DNA from: Crotalaria pallida
Lineage: Eukaryota; Streptophyta; Magnoliopsida; Fabales; Fabaceae
Assembly (NCBI GenBank): GCA_037953625.1
Contig: CM075650.1
Coordinates: 19,163,501-19,227,500, forward strand
Length of the DNA: 64,000 bases
Direction of reading: 5' to 3'
In this document: piece by piece, positions 10,373-22,635 of the stretch
Layout: each line of letters starts with the position of its first letter
Numbering within the stretch: the stretch's first letter is position 1
Position numbers and translations under genes: made by a program
The notes under the pieces: model-generated
Databases searched by the model: none
What the model saw: only the letters and a program-made list of their open reading frames with translations
What the model was told of the DNA's origin: nothing

Positions 10373-11328
10373 GGCTTCTTTTGCAGCTTCTTCTTCTTCG
10401 CAGGCAGCTAGAAATGAGAGGGTGAGTGTTCAAATAGCTAAAATTGTCATGATTCCAACAAGAGGCAAGAGCCATTTAGCTTGCAAGGTACAAAATTACA
10501 TGTTACTTTTGGTCAGATGCATGACAATTATCAATTTGATTCTTACTGAAAATGTATATATTTTTAATTATCTTTAGAGTCTATGTCTTTAACACTTTAA
10601 GTATGTAATTACTATTGTTTGGGTCTTAACTTTGGCATGTATTTACTACCTAATAATTATAATTGATATAATCAAACCTCTGATGTTGAATTTATACAAT
10701 GACATTTACCTAATTTCAACTTCAGCATATGAAGCCAATAAAAGTATGTGGTGTTCATCATTATAGATGTAATTATTGTATAACTTCTTTTAAACAAACC
10801 TGCAGGCAATACCGATTGTTGAACTGGAACAGAAAGTTTGCCTTATAAAGTGGGGGATTATGGTTTTTTGATGATGATGTTGTCTCATTTTAGCTCTGCA
10901 TGGAAGAAAGCTCACATGTTATGTAGTGTTGGAAATTTTATTGTAGGAGGGACTAAGAAAGCTCATATGCTATGTACTTTCTTAGTAAACCTTTGAAATT
11001 GATGTAAACTAAGGTAGTTTTCGATTTTGTTTGTGGAAATATGTCGTGTACTTATTTACTCTATTTGTAATGAAATTTTTATTATTAAAAAAATTATTAT
11101 GTTGACCTTAATTTTTTTCTTTAGTTATTTATTTATTTCTAATTTTTTATTATTTTTTAGGAAGTTTCACGCTTAGTGGAAAAAATATTAAAAAAATTGG
11201 TGTTGAATTAGCCACAAATTCATTTGTGGTTATATATATATTTTTTTAAAATTTACTTTCTTACTTAGCCACGGTTATAACTGCAACTAATACAAAAAAA
11301 AAATATTTGTAGAAAAATGAATATAAGA

Positions 11329-11600
11329 CAACACCGTTTTAAAATGACGTTGTTAATGTTTTAGTTTCAACAGCACCGTTTTAAAATAGTGTTGTCCATG
11401 TTTTAGTTTCAACAGTGCCTTGTGAAAAGACTGTTGTTAATGCCTTACTCTCAACCGCGCTATTTAGATATGGTGTTGTCAATACTTTTGTTTCAACAAC
11501 ATCATATCAAGACAGTGTTGTTAATGCTTTCGTTTCAACAACGCTGTTTATTTGTGTTGTCGTTCTTTTAACAACGACGACTTTGACAAGTCCGAAATTC
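11329..11600. repeat. ~42-bp direct repeats, subterminal type
   Basis: About six degenerate units share ACCGTTTTAAAAT..GTTGTTAATG..TTTCAACA; unit starts fall near 11329, 11371, 11413, 11455, 11497 and 11539. Each unit joins CAACA and TGTTG, so short hairpins can form. The 80-codon frame at 11415-11657 is a by-product of these repeats. Confidence 0.7.
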
Positions 11601-11651
11601 GTTGTTGAAAAGCCAAAATTGGCGTTGTTGATCCTTAATTCTAGTGTAGTG

Positions 11652-12977
11652 GTTTAAATTCAACTTGTTTACATTTTCATTATTAGTTATTTATTAAATT
11701 ATGACAAGATTATTGGAATTTATTATTTCTTTTTTTATTATTATCATGAATGGAGATTTTCCGTACTTGAGACGGCTAGAATGGTCATATTTGTTTTATT
11801 TTATATAGTGTTACTGAGATGTTTATCTCACTATGCTTGGGTTTTCTTGACAATTTTTGGTTCTCCTAAAGAGTGAACCAGTAGCTGGTAGAGGACCGCG
11901 ATCAAGCAAATATATGATTTGATATATTATTATAGTTAAATTCTTATGTTATTTTGTTTTATGGATACATGTATTTATTTGAGGATAATTTAAGACCTCA
12001 TTCTTATCCTCCATAGACAATACTCAGTCCAATACATTGATTTAAGTTATATGTATGTTCCTTTATATTTGAAATAATTGTCGCTTGATACATTTTTTTC
12101 GTTGTTATGAGGAAATTTAAATACCGTGGACTCCAATTTTTTAGATATTTGCTTATTTAATTTATTTTCCGCTAGAAAATGTTAGTCGTAACTTGATGTT
12201 ACACGAGCTGCTGTTCAAGACGGACCAGCCACCAGTCTATTTATTAAAAATGACTTTGCTAATTGTTCTATAATGATTTGAAGAATTTAAAGTGTTAAAA
12301 AGTTTTGGGATGATTTTGGAGAAAAAGATTTACGTTTTGATTTTATCCGAAGGATTTCAAATTAAGTTTCAAAGAATGATTTTAAATTTGGGATAGATAT
12401 TTGGATTAGATTATAGTATTGATACGTAATGTCTGTTTTGAGGATTAGAGGGTGTCAGCTGTGGATGCGTGTCGAAGGATCGCATCAGTGGAAGCTTTTG
12501 GGAATTTATCGACTGGCAAGGTGAGAGAGCAGCTTTCCTAAGACACAGTGGTGTGTAGGTAACATGTTAAGTTGTTCCTGGCCATCTCAAAAGCCGGAAC
12601 GTGAGGTCTAAGAGTCGGTCGTATAGTGGCAATTGATAGTGTGTGTTTGGCCACATATACGCGGGACTAAGACATCCCTTTTTATTTATGATGTTGTGAC
12701 ATGATGTTATTTATTTATGATGATGAAATGACATGACATGCTTCTCTATACCTGTTGAATTTTTATCTGAAATTGGAAAGCAATCATGTTATGCTATTAT
12801 GTTGCCTTATTCGGTTGATGTGGGAAATGATGAAAATAATAATGACATTGATGAGAATAATGTGAACGTTGGAAAAGAAACGTGTTTGCAAGAAAGGACT
12901 CATGTTCATGTCATCAAATTAAAAAAAAATCGACCCATATTTTTATGATTTAAAGGTTTCTAAATCGGGGCGTTACA
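11652..12977 (+). mobile_element. Gypsy-type LTR fragment, plus strand
   Basis: It ends GGGGCGTTACA at 12977, a terminus typical of gypsy-type LTRs whose start is TGTAACGCCCC. The stretch 12515-12660 resembles the minus strand of 420-570. The 5' part appears truncated against the CACTA-like end at 11651. No primer site follows 12977, so this is probably a solo or 3' LTR. No gene seen. Confidence 0.5.
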
Positions 12978-13269
12978 TTCAGTGGGTACGTACCCATTCA
13001 AGTACACAAACATACACATTCAAGTACCCATTTTTTTCTGTTTAGGTACGCACTTGTTACGTATCAGGAGTACCAAGGCGTTCCGAAACCCGTACTCGGT
13101 ATGTGTACAACAGTGAGATAGAAATACTCATGCTTCATAGATTAATTCACTACCCATGGAAAAATGAGTTTCATCAATAGAAGGAACGAATATTATCATT
13201 TACTCCCATTTTACAAAGAAATAAATATTTTAATTTTAATCTTTAGGATTAAAAATAAGAGGTGGAGAA
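12978..13269. other. Spacer without recognisable feature
   Basis: It contains short GTAC-rich repeats (GTACGTACCC, CAAGTAC) near 12985-13035 and AT-rich sequence. Nothing coding recognised. Confidence 0.5.
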
Positions 13270-13278
13270 AAATATATT

Positions 13279-14102
13279 GGGAGATGTTATTAACATCCGT
13301 TTTATTATTACTTGCACCCGTTTTTTATAATTTTTTCACTTACTTGTCAATATTACCCTTATATTAATACTTACACCCGTATATCTAATACTTACACCTT
13401 AATCTTATTATTTGCACCCATAATCCTATCACTACTCATACCCACCATCTTCAACCTCTCATTCTCAACCCACATAATCATCTTCAACCTCTCATCATTT
13501 TCACTCAATTTCATGAAAATTAATTAATGTCCCAAAAAATCATTAATTGAGAATTAATTATTAGTTTATCATCTATCTGGAGAAAAAAAAAAGTCACAAA
13601 ATCCTCTTTCCGTTGAAAAATGCAGTAACAAGACCTGCTCACCGTTCCATGCGCATAAAATTCATGATTCCATTGTGTGATATTGACTAATAGTTAATAC
13701 AGTATGAGTACCATTGGTTTAATTCAAGACAGTTCTTAAAGTAACACTTTCTTGAAAACTTGATATTGCACATTGCTATTGATAGATATAGTAATATAAA
13801 TAGATTTAGATCCGTATAGAGATTATTCGGTAAAAAATATGAAGCATTGCATAAGGTTGTTTTTATGAAATTAGGTGGGAAGGATGAGAGGTTGAAAAAT
13901 GATTATGTGGGTTGAGGATGAGAGGTTGAAGATGGTGGGTGTGAGTAGTGATAGGATTATGGGTGCAAATACTAGGATTAGAGTGTGAGTATTAGATATA
14001 CGAGTGTAAGTATTAATATAAGGATAATGTTGATAAATAAGTGCATAAATTTATAAAAACCGGGTGTGGGTAATAATGAAACGGATGTTAATAACATCTC
14101 CC
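13279..14102. mobile_element. MULE-like MITE with long TIRs and 9-bp TSD
   Basis: Left end GGGAGATGTTATTAACATCC is mirrored by the right end at 14082-14102. The inverted repeats extend about 240 bp on each side (13279-13520 versus 13860-14102) with moderate divergence. A perfect 9-bp target duplication, AAATATATT, flanks it at 13270-13278 and 14103-14111. Nine-bp duplications and long TIRs are Mutator-like features. The 824-bp element has no transposase, so it is non-autonomous. The outermost bases are themselves palindromic (GATGTTATTAACATC). Confidence 0.9.
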
Positions 14103-14187
14103 AAATATATTTGCATAATAAAACTAAATCTTTAATACTTACGAGCTAATAAATTTAACTTTCTGATGCATATTTTCTATTTTATCA

Positions 14188-14421
14188 CTCCCTCCGTTTC
14201 ATATATAGTGCGCTTTAAGGTTATGCACGGGTTTTAAGAAATAATTAAATGATGTAAAGATTTGTTGTATTTTAACTATAATGCCCCTATATAATCATTA
14301 TTGAAGAGAGAGAAATGTATTAGAAGTGAAAAAGAGAGTGTAATAAATAGGGGTGTGTTTGGAAAAATAGTATTAATTATGTATTTAGTTTATAAAAGAA
14401 CATGAGTTATGAAACATAGTA
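14188..14421. mobile_element. Stowaway-like MITE, decayed
   Basis: Left end CTCCCTCCGTTTCATATATA is a typical Stowaway-like terminus. A poor mirror of it, ATGAAACATAGTAC, is seen near 14409-14422. The right terminus has lost its GGAGGGAG. Low confidence. Confidence 0.35.
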
Positions 14422-14609
14422 CAAATGCTAAAAGAATATTACATATAAAACATTTATCCTCAACTTTAAAATTAAAGTTAAGAAAAAAAATTATCATGTT
14501 AATGATATATTAAGAAAACAAAGACTTTTGGTAAAAAAAAAAAAAGAAAACAAAGACTTTAAGATTCAAATCAGTGTGCCATGAAAGAAATTAAGAATGA
14601 GTGTGCATT

Positions 14610-14745
14610 GAGGATGTAATGTTTTTTACAACATCTATCAATCATCCATCATCCATTTGTATTATTTTTATTTGAAAATCAACAATCATAAACACATGAA
14701 TATAAATGATGTATCGATAATGTAAAAACCTTTACACTATCAATG
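14610..14745. mobile_element. Small hairpin MITE, related to the copy at 50371
   Basis: Inverted ends around ATGTAATGTTTTTTACA and TTTACACTATCAATGTAC flank a core sharing CATTTGTATTA and ATCATAAA with 50371-50525. No TSD called. Confidence 0.45.
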
Positions 14746-17163
14746 TACAATCTATTTTATCATAAATTAAAAAGAGGAAATAAAAATTGAAAGTCTTCGA
14801 AATTGGTAAAGACCTTAGGTGTACCCAAAGTTTTATATTGATGTTAATGATTGACCCCTAGAATTTGAAAATTGGAGCCGTACGGCAAGTACACCGTACC
14901 GCACAAAGGAAAACAATATAATAATCATTTTTTAAAAAAATATTTTTTTATTTAGTAACTATTATTTTAATAACTCAATAAAATATTGATTAATGTTTTT
15001 ACAATTTTATATACTATTCAAATCAATAAAAGATATAATAGAAAATAATATAGTAAAGAAAAATATGAATAATCATTATAAAAAGAAAAAAAATAGATAA
15101 AACAAAAATTGATTTACTAAAAAAACATATTAAATTCTCGGTATATTACTTAATTCAAGCACCAACTTTTTAAACAAGTAGCAGCTGGCTTCAAACAAAA
15201 ACTAACAAAACAATGAAGATAATTAATACAATTAAGTGATTATTCCCTCCATTTTAATTTATATGTTGTTTTAAGATTTTTACATGAATTAAGAAAATTA
15301 TTTATTTAAATTTTGAAGAGAAATATTAGATAATTTCACAATAATATATTCACATTGTATTAATTATAACTTATTTCATATATTTCAACATGGTAAATTA
15401 GAGCCAGCAAAAAAGCCTAACACGACCGGGCTAACTCTAATAAGCATGGTAAAATATTGAACTTAGACAACAATTTTGGAACACGAATTACACCCGTGTT
15501 ATTTTAGTACGGTTCGCAAAGACACGAAACACGTTCGAGTTTTTGGCGAGTTAGCTCGCAAAGACACGAAACACGTCCGAGTTTTTGCCGTGCTAAACCG
15601 GCATGACAAGTCAATCGGATTTATTTTATTTTATTTTTATTTTTATTCGCTGAAACAGGAAGAAAATGAAAGGGTTCACTGATCCACTATACGTTATATG
15701 ATGCTTGTTTACTTATTTACTAATATATATGTCAATACATGTAACTAGTGTTACTACCAATTATCAGATATTATCATACGTGTGTCTGTGTGTGTATATA
15801 TATATTAAAATAGTTGTCGGGTTAGCACGCAAAAACACGAAACATGCATGGTGCGGGCCTAAAGATCATTTTTGTTGCACGATTTTTAGCCGTTGTTTTT
15901 AGGCATGGCACGGTCAAATCCCGAACCTAAACCAGACGGACACGAGCACAAGTGGGTAACACGAATTGTCACATCTATAGTAAATACAAAATTAAAGTTG
16001 AAAACAATCAATTAATAAACCCTCGAATTCCTAAATTAAAAAAAATTTTGGAATAATTTAAAAAATTAAAATGAGATATAAAATGGAGCAAAAGTAGTGA
16101 CTCATACATTATTTTTTTTGTTTTACGTATCTAATCTTTATCTCTCAAACAATCATCATTAATATTACTCTATTAATTATTCTTTTAACGTCAGTATTAC
16201 GCAATTAGCTATTTTTCAATTTCCTATTTAGAAGCTTAAATTAAAAACAATTATTAATACTCATTGAATTTCTAAAAAATTAACTAAATAAAAACAAATT
16301 TGTTTTCTTAAAAAAATTAAGTAAAACGGAGGAAGTAACAATTAATATTAGGTTCACCAGTAAAAAAATTTCTAGAGTGTCAATTTATTTTTTTTTTATA
16401 AAACTGAAACTATCACATTCTAAAATAACTACTATTATACACATTGTTTTAAAAAATAAACTAATATTATACAACCCATTCCGATATAAATTATTCGGAG
16501 ACGAAAAAATTAACGAAAAATCAACCATACTGACGAAAGTAAATTTGAAAGATCACTTTAAAAAAATTTTGTAAAATATTTTAAAACTAATAAATAATTT
16601 AGTGGATCAATAAATTAAAGCAGTTTTATTTGCCTGATAATATATAACCACTGCCTCGTCAACTTGCGAAGGTAATCCAAATCTTAGAATAAGGAGAAAG
16701 CCACCGAGGTTGTTGTATCCAACTATTCAAACGATACAATCATGTGCCACTTTCCCTAGTAAACAACGGCATCAAATAAAATAGTTTTTGCCATTTTTTT
16801 ATGATTATTTTTGTAATAATTAAAAGTTTATGTAAGTTAAGTTCTAGGAATTTTTAAAAATAGGGTAAGCTTTATGGTTTATAAGTGTTTACAAAAATAT
16901 TTATAGTTTATCCATCAATAAAATTCTCACAATGATAATAAAATTTGAACACACAACCTTATAAACTATGAATCTAATTTTTACCAATTGAATCAATCTT
17001 CCTTAGTTTGCTATTATTTATTTGTTAGCAAACAAATTTTAAAAGATTGCATTCCGGGAACTATATTATCATCAATAGCCTTCCATCATTTTTGTGATCG
17101 ATTATAGTTATAGACCTCCCAAAATTTTGTACAAAGGAGTGAGATATTCAACAAAACTATTAG
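14746..17163. other. AT-rich intergenic stretch with a decayed repeat-rich element
   Basis: Mostly AT-rich, nothing coding. Within 15470-15975 a ~42-bp direct duplication carries GCAAAGACACGAAACACG twice (near 15518 and 15559). It is followed by similar CACGAAACA and GGCACGG motifs of the kind found in some plant hAT-like elements. The 65-68-codon frames there are by-products. CCCTCC-type ends at 15246 and 16328 may belong to a further MITE but do not pair convincingly. Confidence 0.4.
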
Positions 17164-17397
17164 TGTTATGAATTAATGAAAATAAGAAGACATAAAAGAC
17201 CGAAGGAGAAAAGAGAAGTAGGGAGAAATTGTATTTCACTTTTTGAGGCCAAGTTTACAATACATAAGTCCTATTTGATAGGACAAGATGAAACCCTATC
17301 ATTAATTTGTTTTAACTAAAGATAAACATAAAGTAGGGATAAACTCAAACATGATAGAGTCATCCACTTATTATATAAATACAAATTGTTCATAACA
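17164..17397 (-). mobile_element. Short copia LTR (minus strand, 3' LTR)
   Basis: Ends TGTTATGAA and TTCATAACA, 234 bp. On the minus strand it follows the purine tract GGGAGAG. RT fragments of the same orientation lie to its right, so this is the 3' LTR of a decayed minus-strand Ty1/copia element. The 77-codon minus frame at 17316-17549 spans the LTR/internal junction and is not a gene. Confidence 0.6.
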
Positions 17398-17640
17398 CTC
17401 TCCCTTGGATGACTATTAAGAGTGTATGCCTCTTTAAAAACCTTCCAAAGAAAAACCCTATGAGAAAATTTAGTGAAGGAAGAAGAGTACACAATTCTTA
17501 TTACGCAATCGGATGATGCCTCATTAAAAACCTTGTCAGGAAAACCCAACGGGAAAAAACCGTGACTAAGGGAAAAAGAGTGTAGTGCGTATTTATTTCT
17601 TCCCCTGATACGAACAATTATCTTTGAGATATTACACTAT

Positions 17641-18090
17641 AACCTTCGCAGCATAGGTTTCAAGATGTACCAAAATTTCGTAAAATATTCCATTGTAATT
17701 CAAGACAAAATTTTGTTCTTTCCAAATCGTTCATTTCAAACTCTTTCTTTAAGCAATTTACAACATTTGGAAGCTCTTCAGGAATTCTAATAATATTCAA
17801 ATTATCAACGTAAACATCAATTATAACAAATTCATTGTCACACCTTTCCATGGAAATACATGGACAAATTCGACCATTTTTATATCTTTCCTTGATTAAA
17901 TATTCAATTAGATGATTATACCACATGTGTTCAAATTACTTCAATCCATAAAGACTTCTATTCAATTTGTCATACTAAAGTGTGTGCTTAACTTCATTCC
18001 AATATCTTCTTGTAAAAAAATAACAATATCTTGCTAATAAATTAATATCAGATGACATATCAAGTAACATATGACTAGCAAGATAAACTA
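17641..18090 (-). repeat. RT-derived repeat unit, copy A (minus)
   Basis: First of four ~430-bp copies of one segment. It runs from CAGCATAGGTTTCAAGATG through the RT palm relic to TATTAGCAAGATATTG-type sequence (read on opposite strands). The other copies are at 19200-19640, 19670-20090 and 20095-20537. Confidence 0.8.
17660..17926 (-). pseudogene. Copia reverse transcriptase fragment (palm region)
   Basis: The translation contains VIIDVYVDNLNII, a relic of the copia RT catalytic box YVDD in which the second aspartate is now N. It is followed by TPEELPNVVNCLKKEFEM-type sequence normally just after that box. Only 88 residues remain and the frame stops on both sides. It belongs with the RT piece at 18911-19108 and the LTR at 17164. 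The same fragment is repeated three more times to the right. Confidence 0.75.
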
Positions 18091-18910
18091 GTACCAAAAT
18101 TCTACATATGATTCTTCAGGACCATGGTATTCAATAGCTTCATTCAACAATCTAACATCAATAAGAATATAAATTAATTGCTATTTATCAAAGCAAATCA
18201 CTTTAGAAGTTGTTTTCCCCAACTTGATAGGCACAAATTCAATTTGCTAAATGCTCGATCTAAGGCCGAGATATTTCATTTTGAAATGTTTCCTTTAACT
18301 TTAGGTAATTCAAACAATATTGAAATAAAAATACATAGATACTAAAATAAAAACCCAACATGTATAAATTGCATGACATGATATCATATATATATATAAA
18401 TCAAATAATGTATAACTAAAAAACATAAATTATTAGCTAAATCTAAATAGATATATAAATGTATATATCAATATCCTTAATTCTTTTGCGATTTCTCATA
18501 TTGATATAATGATATCATTCTCGAGTGAACCATAATAATGGCTATAATCATAATTCGCTAGAATTAAGATTCCGAGTCTATTAAAAAAACTTCTTGGGGG
18601 TTAGAACTACAAGTTCAAAATTCTTGTTTTTTTTGCAGTTTAACAAATTAAAGTGCATATGTCGACATTTTACACTTTATGCTTCAAACATTTTAATGAT
18701 CCATGGATATGGTTCAACCATATTAAATAGTTCAAGCACATGCTTCGAGCATATATATTGAATCCTTAAGGGTTATTCATATATATGTTATTAATCAAAT
18801 TAGCCAAAAAAAGTATGCTATAACATCATTTGACACAAATTGAATTCTTTGCATATTGTCAGACTAATCAAGTATCGAAAAATCCTTGCATCCACCGTAC
18901 CACAGGGAAA

Positions 18911-19108
18911 TCAATCTATGTGAAATTCCTCATAATCAATGTCAGGTCTTTGTGAAATTCTCTGGGCAATCAATCTTGCTTTATATCTCATAATTTCTTC
19001 TTTACAATTTCGCTTATGTACAAAAACACATTTGTATCCATATGACTTTACACCTTTAGGTGTACGGACTATAGGCCCAAATACCTGTCGCTTTTCAGGC
19101 AAATTCAA
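18911..19108 (-). pseudogene. Copia reverse transcriptase fragment (N-terminal)
   Basis: The sequence LPEKRQVFGPIVRTPKGVKS..GYKCVFVHKRN..YKARLIAQ is the start of copia RT, where GxKWVFKxK and RxKARLVAQG are usual; W has become C and the frame ends soon after. It lies upstream, in element sense, of the 17660-17926 piece, with ~1 kb of degenerate sequence between. Confidence 0.75.
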
Positions 19109-19199
19109 TTATGCCTCAATTGTGTCTTTCCATTTTGGCTAATCATTTCTTTGTCTATATTCCTTGGACAATCAATCTTGCTTTATATCTCATAAAAAT

Positions 19200-19640
19200 A
19201 CTAGTTTATCTTGCTAGTCATGCGTTACTTGATATGTCATCTGATATTAATTTATTAGCAAGATATTGTTATTTTTTTACAAGAAGATGTTGGAATGAAG
19301 TTAAGCATACACTTTAGTATGATAAATTGAATAGAAGTCTTTCAAATTGAAGTAATTTGAATGCATGTGGTATAATCATCTAATCGAATATTTAATCAAG
19401 GAAAGATATAAAAATGGTCGAATTTGTCCATGTATTTCCATGGAAAGGTGTGACAATGAATTTGTTATAATTGATGTTTGATGATTTGAATATTATTAGA
19501 ACTCCTTAAGTACTTCCAAATGTTGTAAATTGCTTAAAGAAAGAGTTTGAAATGAAGGATTTGGAAAGAACAAAATTTTGTCTTGAATTACAAATGGAAT
19601 ATTTAATGAAATTTTGGTACATCATGAAACCTATGCTGCA
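19200..19640 (+). repeat. RT-derived repeat unit, copy B (plus)
   Basis: Inverted relative to copies A and C. With copy C it forms a near-perfect ~430-bp inverted repeat with a very short spacer (19641-19669). Confidence 0.8.
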
Positions 19641-19669
19641 CATATAATGTACATCATGTTACACGCACT

Positions 19670-20090
19670 ATTACCTTCGCAGCATAGGTTTCACGATGTA
19701 CCAAAATTTCATTAAATATTCCATCGCAATTCAAGACAAAATTTTGTTCTTTCCAAATCGTTCATTTCAAACTCTTTCTTTATGCAATTTACAACATTTG
19801 GAAGCTCTTCAGGAGTTCTAATAATATTTAAATTATCAACGTAAACATCAATTAACAATTTCATTGCCACACCTTTCCATGGAAATACATGGACAAATTC
19901 GACCATTTTTATATCTTTCCTTGATTAAATATTCAATTAGATGATTATACCACATGCGTTCAAATTACTTCAATTCATAAAGACCTCTATTTAATTTGTC
20001 ATACTAAAGTGTGTGCTTAACTTCATTCCAACATCTTCTTGTAACAAAAATAACAATATCATGCTAATAAATTAATATTAGATGACAACG
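19670..20090 (-). repeat. RT-derived repeat unit, copy C (minus)
   Basis: Same sequence as copy A. Its 64-codon minus frame keeps only IDVYVDNLNII and the sequence after it. Confidence 0.8.
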
Positions 20091-20094
20091 TAAA

Positions 20095-20537
20095 TCTTGC
20101 TAGTCATACGTTACTTGATATGTTATTTGATATTAATTTATTAGCAAGATATTGTTATTTTTTTACAAGAAGATGTTGGAATGAAGTTAAGCACAAACTT
20201 TAGTATGATAAATTGAATAGAAGTATTTACGAATTGAAGTAATTTGAACGCATGTAGTATAATCATCTAATTGAATATTTAATCAAGGAAAGATATAAAA
20301 ATGGTTGAATTTATCCATGTATTTCCATGGAAAGGTGTGGCGATGAATTTGTTATAATCGATGTTTGATGATTTTAATATTATTAGAACTCCTGAAGTAC
20401 TTCCAAATATTGTAAATTGCTTAAAGAAAGAGTTTGAAATGAAGGATTTAGAAAGAATAAAATTTTGTCTTGAAATACAAATGGAATATTTAATGAAATT
20501 TTGGTACATCATGAAACCTATGCTGCGAAGATAATAG
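20095..20537 (+). repeat. RT-derived repeat unit, copy D (plus)
   Basis: Same sense as copy B and inverted to copy C, ending CATGAAACCTATGCTGCG. The order minus-plus-minus-plus makes alternating long hairpins possible in any read-through RNA. Confidence 0.8.
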
Positions 20538-20792
20538 TGTAACATAATGTACATCATGTTACATTGTTTCGGCCAAAAAAATGATATTTCATCGTAACTC
20601 TGAGTTAACTAAATCTCAGTTAGTGCACATATACATATATAAAAGTGTAACTCAGAGCAGTCCACAAAACTCTATAATATACTAAAAGTCAGTCTACATA
20701 CTAATGATATAAACCTGGCATACAACCTCACAGCTGATCAACAATCCACTGGCTCCCAGTCGATGGAACTACCTGATCACTCTCCTCCCAGT

Positions 20793-20848
20793 CTATGCAT
20801 CGTCGCCCCCAACTGGCTCACACTCGCCCTCCTCGGGATCCTCCTCCT
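20793..20848 (-). pseudogene. C-terminal end of an unrecognised coding-like sequence, split by E3
   Basis: On the minus strand it reads EEDPEEGECEPVGGDDA and a TAG stop (20793-20795). With E3 and one copy of its CTCCT duplication removed, it continues in frame from 47383-47750. Acidic tail; no family recognised. The rest of 20538-20792 shows nothing identifiable. Confidence 0.5.
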
Positions 20849-20978
20849 TGTTGGAAATCAAGCGTGCCCTAAAGGACGTAAAGAGTTATGCTAGAAGATT
20901 TCTAGAAGATAGTTTTGTTGATAACAAACAAATTCCAAGTTTCAAGCATCAAGTTTCAAGCTCAAGGCTCAAGCTCTC
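20849..20978 (+). mobile_element. E3 5' LTR, segment 1
   Basis: Matches 45824-45949 of the 3' LTR with several substitutions and small gaps (for example a short extra copy of CATCAAGTTTCAAG). It is cut at CTCTC (20974-20978), which reappears at 37323-37327. Confidence 0.9.
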
Positions 20979-20994
20979 TGTTGGAATAATTGAT

Positions 20995-22565
20995 TGTAAA
21001 TTCAATGCTCCTAATTATGGTGATTATATTTTGATGATGACATAGTAATTAACAAATCAAGTCTTGAAGACATTGCAACATTCACAACAACAAGTCAAGA
21101 AAAGAAGACAAGTGCCCAATCATTCTCAATCAAATATTAATTGTAAATTTCTAATTTATGTTGAGAGTGGTTGAGAGTGGGTAGAAATAGTTAGTCTCTT
21201 CTAGGAATAAATTTTTATATGATTATTAAGTTGAGATTGACCAAAATTAATACTTGAGAGGAAAAATAAAATTGAAAAATAATTTTTTCCATATCTGATC
21301 AAAATACTCGAGTATTTTGAGAAAGACTCGAGTATATACTCGAGTATTTATCGAAAAACTCGAGTATTTGTGCCAGGTCAGCAAATATGACCGTTAGTCT
21401 GGTTCGTGCACCAATTTACTCGTGACCGACCAAAAAGACTCGAGTATTTACTAAAAGACTCGAGTATTTTTGTCCAGTCAGCAAAAATGAACGTTGGAGA
21501 GACTCAAAAACCCAATTGAGGGCATTTGAGTCTCATCCAACCCAAGAGAGCATTTCAGAACCTTATTGTAAAATTTCTCTTTGAATTTGTGCAAGAACAA
21601 ACAAGACAACAAGATCATAGTGTGTTCAAGCTTTTATAATTTCCTCTTATCAAGTGTTGATTCCCAAAAAGCTCAACTTCTCACTCATATTGTCATTTTA
21701 TTCCAAGTTGAGTTTTAGGCCTCAATTCTTACATTGAGCTGTGCTTATTTGTGCTAATCCATTGTGAGATTAGCAATACACATACAAAAAGCTTGATTAT
21801 TCAAAGTCTTGGATTGTTCCCAAGCAAATCCTAAGTGGCTTAGGGTGTTGGAAGTCTTGAGAGGTTCTCAAGCACAAGACTAGGAGGTTCCTAGCCCGGT
21901 GGAGTTTCTTGAAGGGAGTTCAAGGAAGCTTTGTGAAGAGTTCTTCAATCACCGGAATCAAATTGGGGTAGAAATCAAGAGTTTGGTACACTCTTGAAGG
22001 GTTAGGTTGAGTGAGGCCATTCTCAAGCAATCCTTTGTAATTTCTAACAATTTGATTATTAGTAGAAACTCCTAAGTGATTAGGAGGACTGGATGTAGCT
22101 CATTGTTGGAGTGAACCAGGATAAAATTGCTTGAGTGGTGGTTTATTGCTTTTAATCTACTTTCTAGCTCAATAGACTTAAGTCATTTCAATCAATTAGG
22201 ATTTATACAATTAGGTAGCAAGTTCAAGGAATCTTTGTGTTAAAAGTTATTTAGATTGCTTGCTATTCTGTTGGATAAGTTCCTGTTTATTATTGAATTG
22301 ATTTGAGTTAAATTGCTGAATTTTCGTTTCTGGTTTTTCTGCTATCTGATAGGAAAAACTCGAGTATTTCAGAAAAGACTCGAGTTGTTCATCACTGAAA
22401 AACTCGAGTATTTCACAAAAGACTCGAGTCTTTTGTGTCTGATTCCAGAAAATTCAGTCTTAGCTCCATTCTTCAATTGTTAGTCCAAATATTTGGTATT
22501 AGTGCTTCAAAATACTATTCACCCCCCCTCTAGTATTTGCTTAGCCCGCTTGTTGGTTTCCAACA
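20995..22565 (+). mobile_element. Sirevirus E2, 5' LTR (1571 bp)
   Basis: TGTAAATTC to CCAACA. The TSD TTGAT precedes it at 20990-20994 and follows the 3' LTR at 31755-31759. Against 30182-31754 I count about 12 substitutions and two small indels (about 0.8%). CTCGAG palindromes start at 21307, 21327, 21339, 21359, 21439, 21459 and again at 22359, 22379, 22403, 22423. A C-rich stretch near 22531 precedes the LTR end. Confidence 0.95.
21307..21464. promoter_or_regulatory. Palindrome box array (CTCGAG core) in E2 U3
   Basis: Six ACTCGAGTATTT-type boxes, in pairs whose cores start 20 bp apart (21307/21327, 21339/21359, 21439/21459). The second cluster, 22359-22428, again has two 20-bp pairs. 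The arrangement mirrors E1, with one cluster ~300 bp from the LTR start and one ~150-200 bp from its end, but with a different core. Confidence 0.85.
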
Positions 22566-22567
22566 AG

Positions 22568-22579
22568 TGGTATCAGAGC
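22568..22579 (+). other. Primer binding site of E2
   Basis: TGGTATCAGAGC, two bases after the 5' LTR, as in E1. Confidence 0.95.
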
Positions 22580-22635
22580 TCGGTCGAAAGATCGAGTGTA
22601 ACAACTTTTTCGAAAAAGATCCTTTTGGAAACTTA

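Larger units (their letters stand above)
9427..11651. mobile_element. CACTA-like DNA transposon remnant (right end visible)
   Basis: The right boundary is CTAGTGTAGTG at 11641-11651, the inverse of a CACTACACTAG terminus. It is preceded by ~300 bp of ~42-bp direct repeats (11329-11600) resembling CACTA subterminal repeats. The interior holds a captured SMC3 fragment and otherwise unrecognised AT-rich sequence. I could not find a matching CACTA left terminus, so 9427 is only the edge of the neighbouring LTR. No transposase frame is seen. Element identity is an inference from the terminus and the repeats. Confidence 0.4.

Noticed and set aside
11415..11657. 80-codon frame
   Set aside because: Reads through ~42-bp tandem repeats, which happen to lack stops.
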